Shown piece by piece: positions 39,564 through 42,917 of a stretch of 42,917 nt of DNA (positions are counted from its first letter, which is position 1; each line of letters begins with the position of its first letter). The position numbers and the translations under genes are program-made. Under the pieces are notes generated by a model. The model did not search any database. It was not told the origin of the DNA and saw only the letters and a list, made by a program, of their open reading frames with translations. This DNA comes from Tissierellia bacterium (lineage in GTDB: Bacteria > Bacillota > Clostridia > Tissierellales > Tepidimicrobiaceae). Where the stretch lies: the NCBI GenBank assembly GCA_012518745.1, contig JAAYRM010000092.1:1-42917 (forward strand), read 5' to 3'.

Positions 39564-39641
39564 GAGGGAATTGCACTTGTAATAGTATTCATTATCAATT
39601 AAAATGATATATGTTAATATGGAATTCTGGGGGGTATAGGC

Positions 39642-40097
39642 TTGCTATTATTGTTTTTGACATCTGTAGTACTATTGGATCAGGTGACCAAGTATGCTGC
39701 TATAAAACATTTAAAGGACAGGGGTCCTTATATTATAATTAAGGATGTTTTTCAACTATACTATGTAGAGAATTTTGGCGCAGCTTTTGGGATCTTACAG
39801 AATAGAAAGATCTTTTTTATAATAGTCTCCATTATAGTTATAATAGGCGTACTTTTTTTGATTTTCAAAGGTAGCTATAACTTAAACAATTTGATGAGGA
39901 TATCCTTAATGATATTTTTAGGAGGCGCAATCGGCAACCTGATAGACAGGATACGGTTGGGATATGTAATTGATTTCATAAGCTTCAAATTAGGTAAAGG
40001 CTATAATTTTCCCGTGTTCAATATAGCAGATGTATCCATTGTAATAAGTACCTTGTTGATAATGGCGATGGTGTTAATGGATCGGTATGAAATGTAA
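39642..40097 (+). CDS. lspA: Lipoprotein signal peptidase (signal peptidase II)
   Basis: VVLLDQVTKYAAIKHL, YVENFGAAFGIL, GGAIGNLIDRIRLGYVIDFI, FPVFNIADVSI; TTG start. Confidence 0.97.
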   Translation: MLLLFLTSVVLLDQVTKYAAIKHLKDRGPYIIIKDVFQLYYVENFGAAFGILQNRKIFFIIVSIIVIIGVLFLIFKGSYNLNNLMRISLMIFLGGAIGNLIDRIRLGYVIDFISFKLGKGYNFPVFNIADVSIVISTLLIMAMVLMDRYEM

Positions 40098-40116
40098 TAT
40101 GGGGGGTTAATCGATT

Positions 40117-41025
40117 TTGCAAGAGATACATATATACGGCGAAGGTGGCCAGAGATTGGATTCATATCTGGTTACAAAGCTCAAGGGGTTCTCAAGAACC
40201 TATATTAATGGATTGATCAAAGACGGATTTGTATATGTAAATGGGAAAACGGTTAAACCTAGCTATATGATAAAGGAAAATGATATAGTGCAGGTGGAGA
40301 AACCTGTAATCGAAAAGGAAGAATTGATTCCCGAAAACATACCTATAGAGATTGTATATGAAGACAATGATATTATTGTTATAGATAAACCTAAGGGTAT
40401 GATTGTGCATCCCACCAAAAATAACTATTCAGGAACCTTAGTAAATGCTCTTCTATACCATGTTGGAAGATCATCCCTATCAAGCTCTAAGATTAGGCCG
40501 GGTATTGTACATAGATTGGATAAGGATACAACAGGTTTATTGGTCATAGCAAAAAACAACAGGGCCTATGACATCCTATCACAACAGTTTATAGATCGAA
40601 CGGTTAAAAGGGTCTATCTAGCATTGGTCTATGGAGAATTGGATATTGATGAGGCCATTATAGATGCGCCTATAGGAAGGGATCCAAACAATAGAACCCG
40701 AATGCGGGTAATAGATGAACGAGGTAGGCGGGCCATTACCCATTATAGAATATCCGAACGGTTCCGAGGATATACATTATTGGAATTATCCCTTAAGACC
40801 GGTCGAACCCATCAGATAAGGGTACATATGGATTATATAGGACATCCCATCGTTGGTGATCCTATATATGGAAGGCTGGGGAATGAATTCAATATATCGG
40901 GTCAGCTTTTGCATGCGGGTGGGCTAGCATTTGATCACCCGGGGAATGGTAATTATGTGGAATTTAAAATCGGATTTCCAGACGACTTTAAAAAAGCTAT
41001 CGATCTATTAAGGGGTAGATCCTAG
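40117..41025 (+). CDS. RluA/RluD family 23S rRNA pseudouridine synthase
   Basis: S4-like N-terminus; VHPTKNNYSGTLVNALLYH, RPGIVHRLDKDTTGLLVIAKNNRA, KTGRTHQIRVHMDYIGHPIVGDPIYG. Confidence 0.96.
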   Translation: MQEIHIYGEGGQRLDSYLVTKLKGFSRTYINGLIKDGFVYVNGKTVKPSYMIKENDIVQVEKPVIEKEELIPENIPIEIVYEDNDIIVIDKPKGMIVHPTKNNYSGTLVNALLYHVGRSSLSSSKIRPGIVHRLDKDTTGLLVIAKNNRAYDILSQQFIDRTVKRVYLALVYGELDIDEAIIDAPIGRDPNNRTRMRVIDERGRRAITHYRISERFRGYTLLELSLKTGRTHQIRVHMDYIGHPIVGDPIYGRLGNEFNISGQLLHAGGLAFDHPGNGNYVEFKIGFPDDFKKAIDLLRGRS

Positions 41026-41039
41026 GTAAATAAAAGGAA

Positions 41040-42812
41040 TTAATCATCTACTCTTTTCATATTATAAACTCGCTTCCTATCAGGAGTTATGGTAATCGTA
41101 TTAAAATTATTATATATGACCATCCCGGCTTTTGCATTCCTTGGTTTTCTGACATGTTTTCTCTCCGTAAAATCTATTGGAACATTTGCCGAATGTCTTC
41201 CCTTGCTATAATATGCTGCTAATATAGCCGCTTCCTCTAGGGTTGTACCGGGTATTTGGCCATCATCATGCCTTATAATAACATGACTGCCCGGCATATT
41301 TTGGGCATGAAGCCATAGATCATCCCTGCGGGCAAACCTAAGGGTTAGATAGTCATTTTGTCTATTATTTTTGCCAACATATATATCTATGCCATCAGAT
41401 GATATATAATGATGGGGTCTAGATTCTACTCGCTTCCTTCTTACCTTCCTGCCCTTCTTCTTCAGATAACCTTCCTTGGTTAATTCTTCTTGAATTTCAT
41501 CTAATTCTATCGGTTCCGTACAATTATCTATACTGATTAGGACATTCTCCAGGTACTCTATCTCCCCTTTGGTATCGGGAATCTGTTTTATAAGTAGGGA
41601 ATGGGCATTTTTAAGCCTGGAGTACTTTTTATAGTAATTTTGCGCATTGAGCGGCGGAGATAATTTTTTATCTAGGGGAACCCTGATACTTTCCATATTT
41701 TCTGAATAGAAATTTTCTAATTCTATTTCCCCCATACCTCCATCAATTCTATGGATATTTGCTGAAATGAGATCCGCATATATTTTATATTTTTCTCTAT
41801 CCTTGCTTTCAAGGAGTTCATGTTTCTGTTTAGACAATTTATTCAGAGCCCTATTTAATATTGTGTTAACTTCTTTCTTCATGGTTTGGGTCCTTTGTGA
41901 AATCCTACTGGATTTGATAATCCTGCTATAATATAGATCCAAGGTTCTACTTATGGAATCCGGATATATCCGTTTATGATCTTCGAACTGCTCTATATCT
42001 ATGGCATAGAAAGCCTGATAGCTATCGCTATGATAGTCCTCGATTAATACTGGTTTAAAATCCTTCGATTTGATTACGTCAATTACGGATACGAAGGCGG
42101 TAAATAGAGATTCCACTTTTTCCGGTTTTAAGCTTCGTACAGATTGATCATAGCCTATATTTGCTAGGAAGCATATCTCCTTGCTTATCAATGGACCAAG
42201 GCCTAAATAGTTAGAATAGAGAAATCTATATACCCTCATATCCCCCCTATCTCTGTCTATCAGGCTGTAGAATTCCGATCGGCTCAAGGATAGGGGATTT
42301 AATTTACCATCGGTTGCCGGATATTCATATCGTATTCCCGGTAATACCTGCCTGACTCTACTCGTATCATGGGTAATCCGTTTAATGGAATCTATTATAT
42401 TGCCAGATTCTTTGTCTATTAGTATGATATTGCTATGCCTTCCCATGATCTCTATAATTAACCTCTTCTCCGAAATTTGACCTAGCTCGTTCATCGAACT
42501 AATATCTATAAAGATAATCCTGTCAGTAGCATGTTGCTTTATATCTAATATACTTCCCCTCATAAGATGCTTCCTTAGAAGCATACAGAACATGGGTGGA
42601 GTGGATGGATTGGATATGGTATGGTCGGTTAGGTGGGCCCTAGGGTTACTTGGGTTTGCAGACAATATTAATTTATGATTTTTCCCCCGATTATAGACCT
42701 GGATTAGGATTTCATTTCTTTGATATTGATATATCTTATCTATCCTACCATCCTTAAGGGTATTCTCTAATTCATTTACAATAGCTCTTGTAACCATTCC
42801 ATCTAATGACAT
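41040..42812 (-). CDS. rqcH: NFACT family protein RqcH (Rqc2 homologue)
   Basis: MSLDGMVTRAIVNELENTLKDGRIDKIYQ, PMFCMLLRKHLMRG; C-terminal NFACT-R: SSDGIDIYVGKNNRQNDYLTLRFARRDDLWLHAQNMPGSHVIIR. Confidence 0.95.
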   Translation of the reverse strand: MSLDGMVTRAIVNELENTLKDGRIDKIYQYQRNEILIQVYNRGKNHKLILSANPSNPRAHLTDHTISNPSTPPMFCMLLRKHLMRGSILDIKQHATDRIIFIDISSMNELGQISEKRLIIEIMGRHSNIILIDKESGNIIDSIKRITHDTSRVRQVLPGIRYEYPATDGKLNPLSLSRSEFYSLIDRDRGDMRVYRFLYSNYLGLGPLISKEICFLANIGYDQSVRSLKPEKVESLFTAFVSVIDVIKSKDFKPVLIEDYHSDSYQAFYAIDIEQFEDHKRIYPDSISRTLDLYYSRIIKSSRISQRTQTMKKEVNTILNRALNKLSKQKHELLESKDREKYKIYADLISANIHRIDGGMGEIELENFYSENMESIRVPLDKKLSPPLNAQNYYKKYSRLKNAHSLLIKQIPDTKGEIEYLENVLISIDNCTEPIELDEIQEELTKEGYLKKKGRKVRRKRVESRPHHYISSDGIDIYVGKNNRQNDYLTLRFARRDDLWLHAQNMPGSHVIIRHDDGQIPGTTLEEAAILAAYYSKGRHSANVPIDFTERKHVRKPRNAKAGMVIYNNFNTITITPDRKRVYNMKRVDD

Positions 42813-42917
42813 ATATATTCCTCCAAGATTTAATACTAATGAAATTATATCACTTTATTGAAAATAGACAAATGAGGAAATTGCATATTAAACTTTTTTA
42901 TAGATACAGTCCATATA

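Overview
This 42.9 kb window looks like conserved housekeeping chromosome from a low-GC, spore-forming Bacillota, probably a Clostridia/Tissierellia-type anaerobe. The taxon is inferred from gene content and order. Nearly all coding is on the + strand. Main blocks: a tRNA-Gly/Cys/Arg cluster; an accessory stretch (holin-like protein, macrodomain protein, Zn-phospholipase-C-like protein, transglutaminase-like protein, ComEC-type MBL hydrolase plus DUF3006 protein); a T-box-controlled asnA; ruvCAB-queA-tgt-yajC-secDF-lapA-recJ-rel-dtd-MBL-aspS; tcdA-rseC-csoR; a convergent thrE-like pair; glyA; DUF512-der-plsY-gpsA-spoIVA; tRNA-Pro; HlyD-like-yggS-sepF-yggT-divIVA-aroF-yteA-lspA-rluD; and a convergent rqcH (NFACT). 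I see no CRISPR array, transposase, prophage module, restriction-modification genes or recognisable defence system, and no convincing new multi-gene system. The observations most worth checking are: (i) two conserved genes, yggS and gpsA, that seem to start at AUU with well-placed Shine-Dalgarno sequences; (ii) a promoter-plus-terminator unit of about 140 nt upstream of secD that encodes no recognised gene; (iii) a perfect 22-bp inverted repeat without a U-tract between yteA-like and lspA; (iv) a 27-bp near-perfect palindrome just downstream of the rel promoter; and (v) an unexplained 180-bp region between yggT and divIVA. No searches were run. Family calls come from recognising motifs in the supplied translations.
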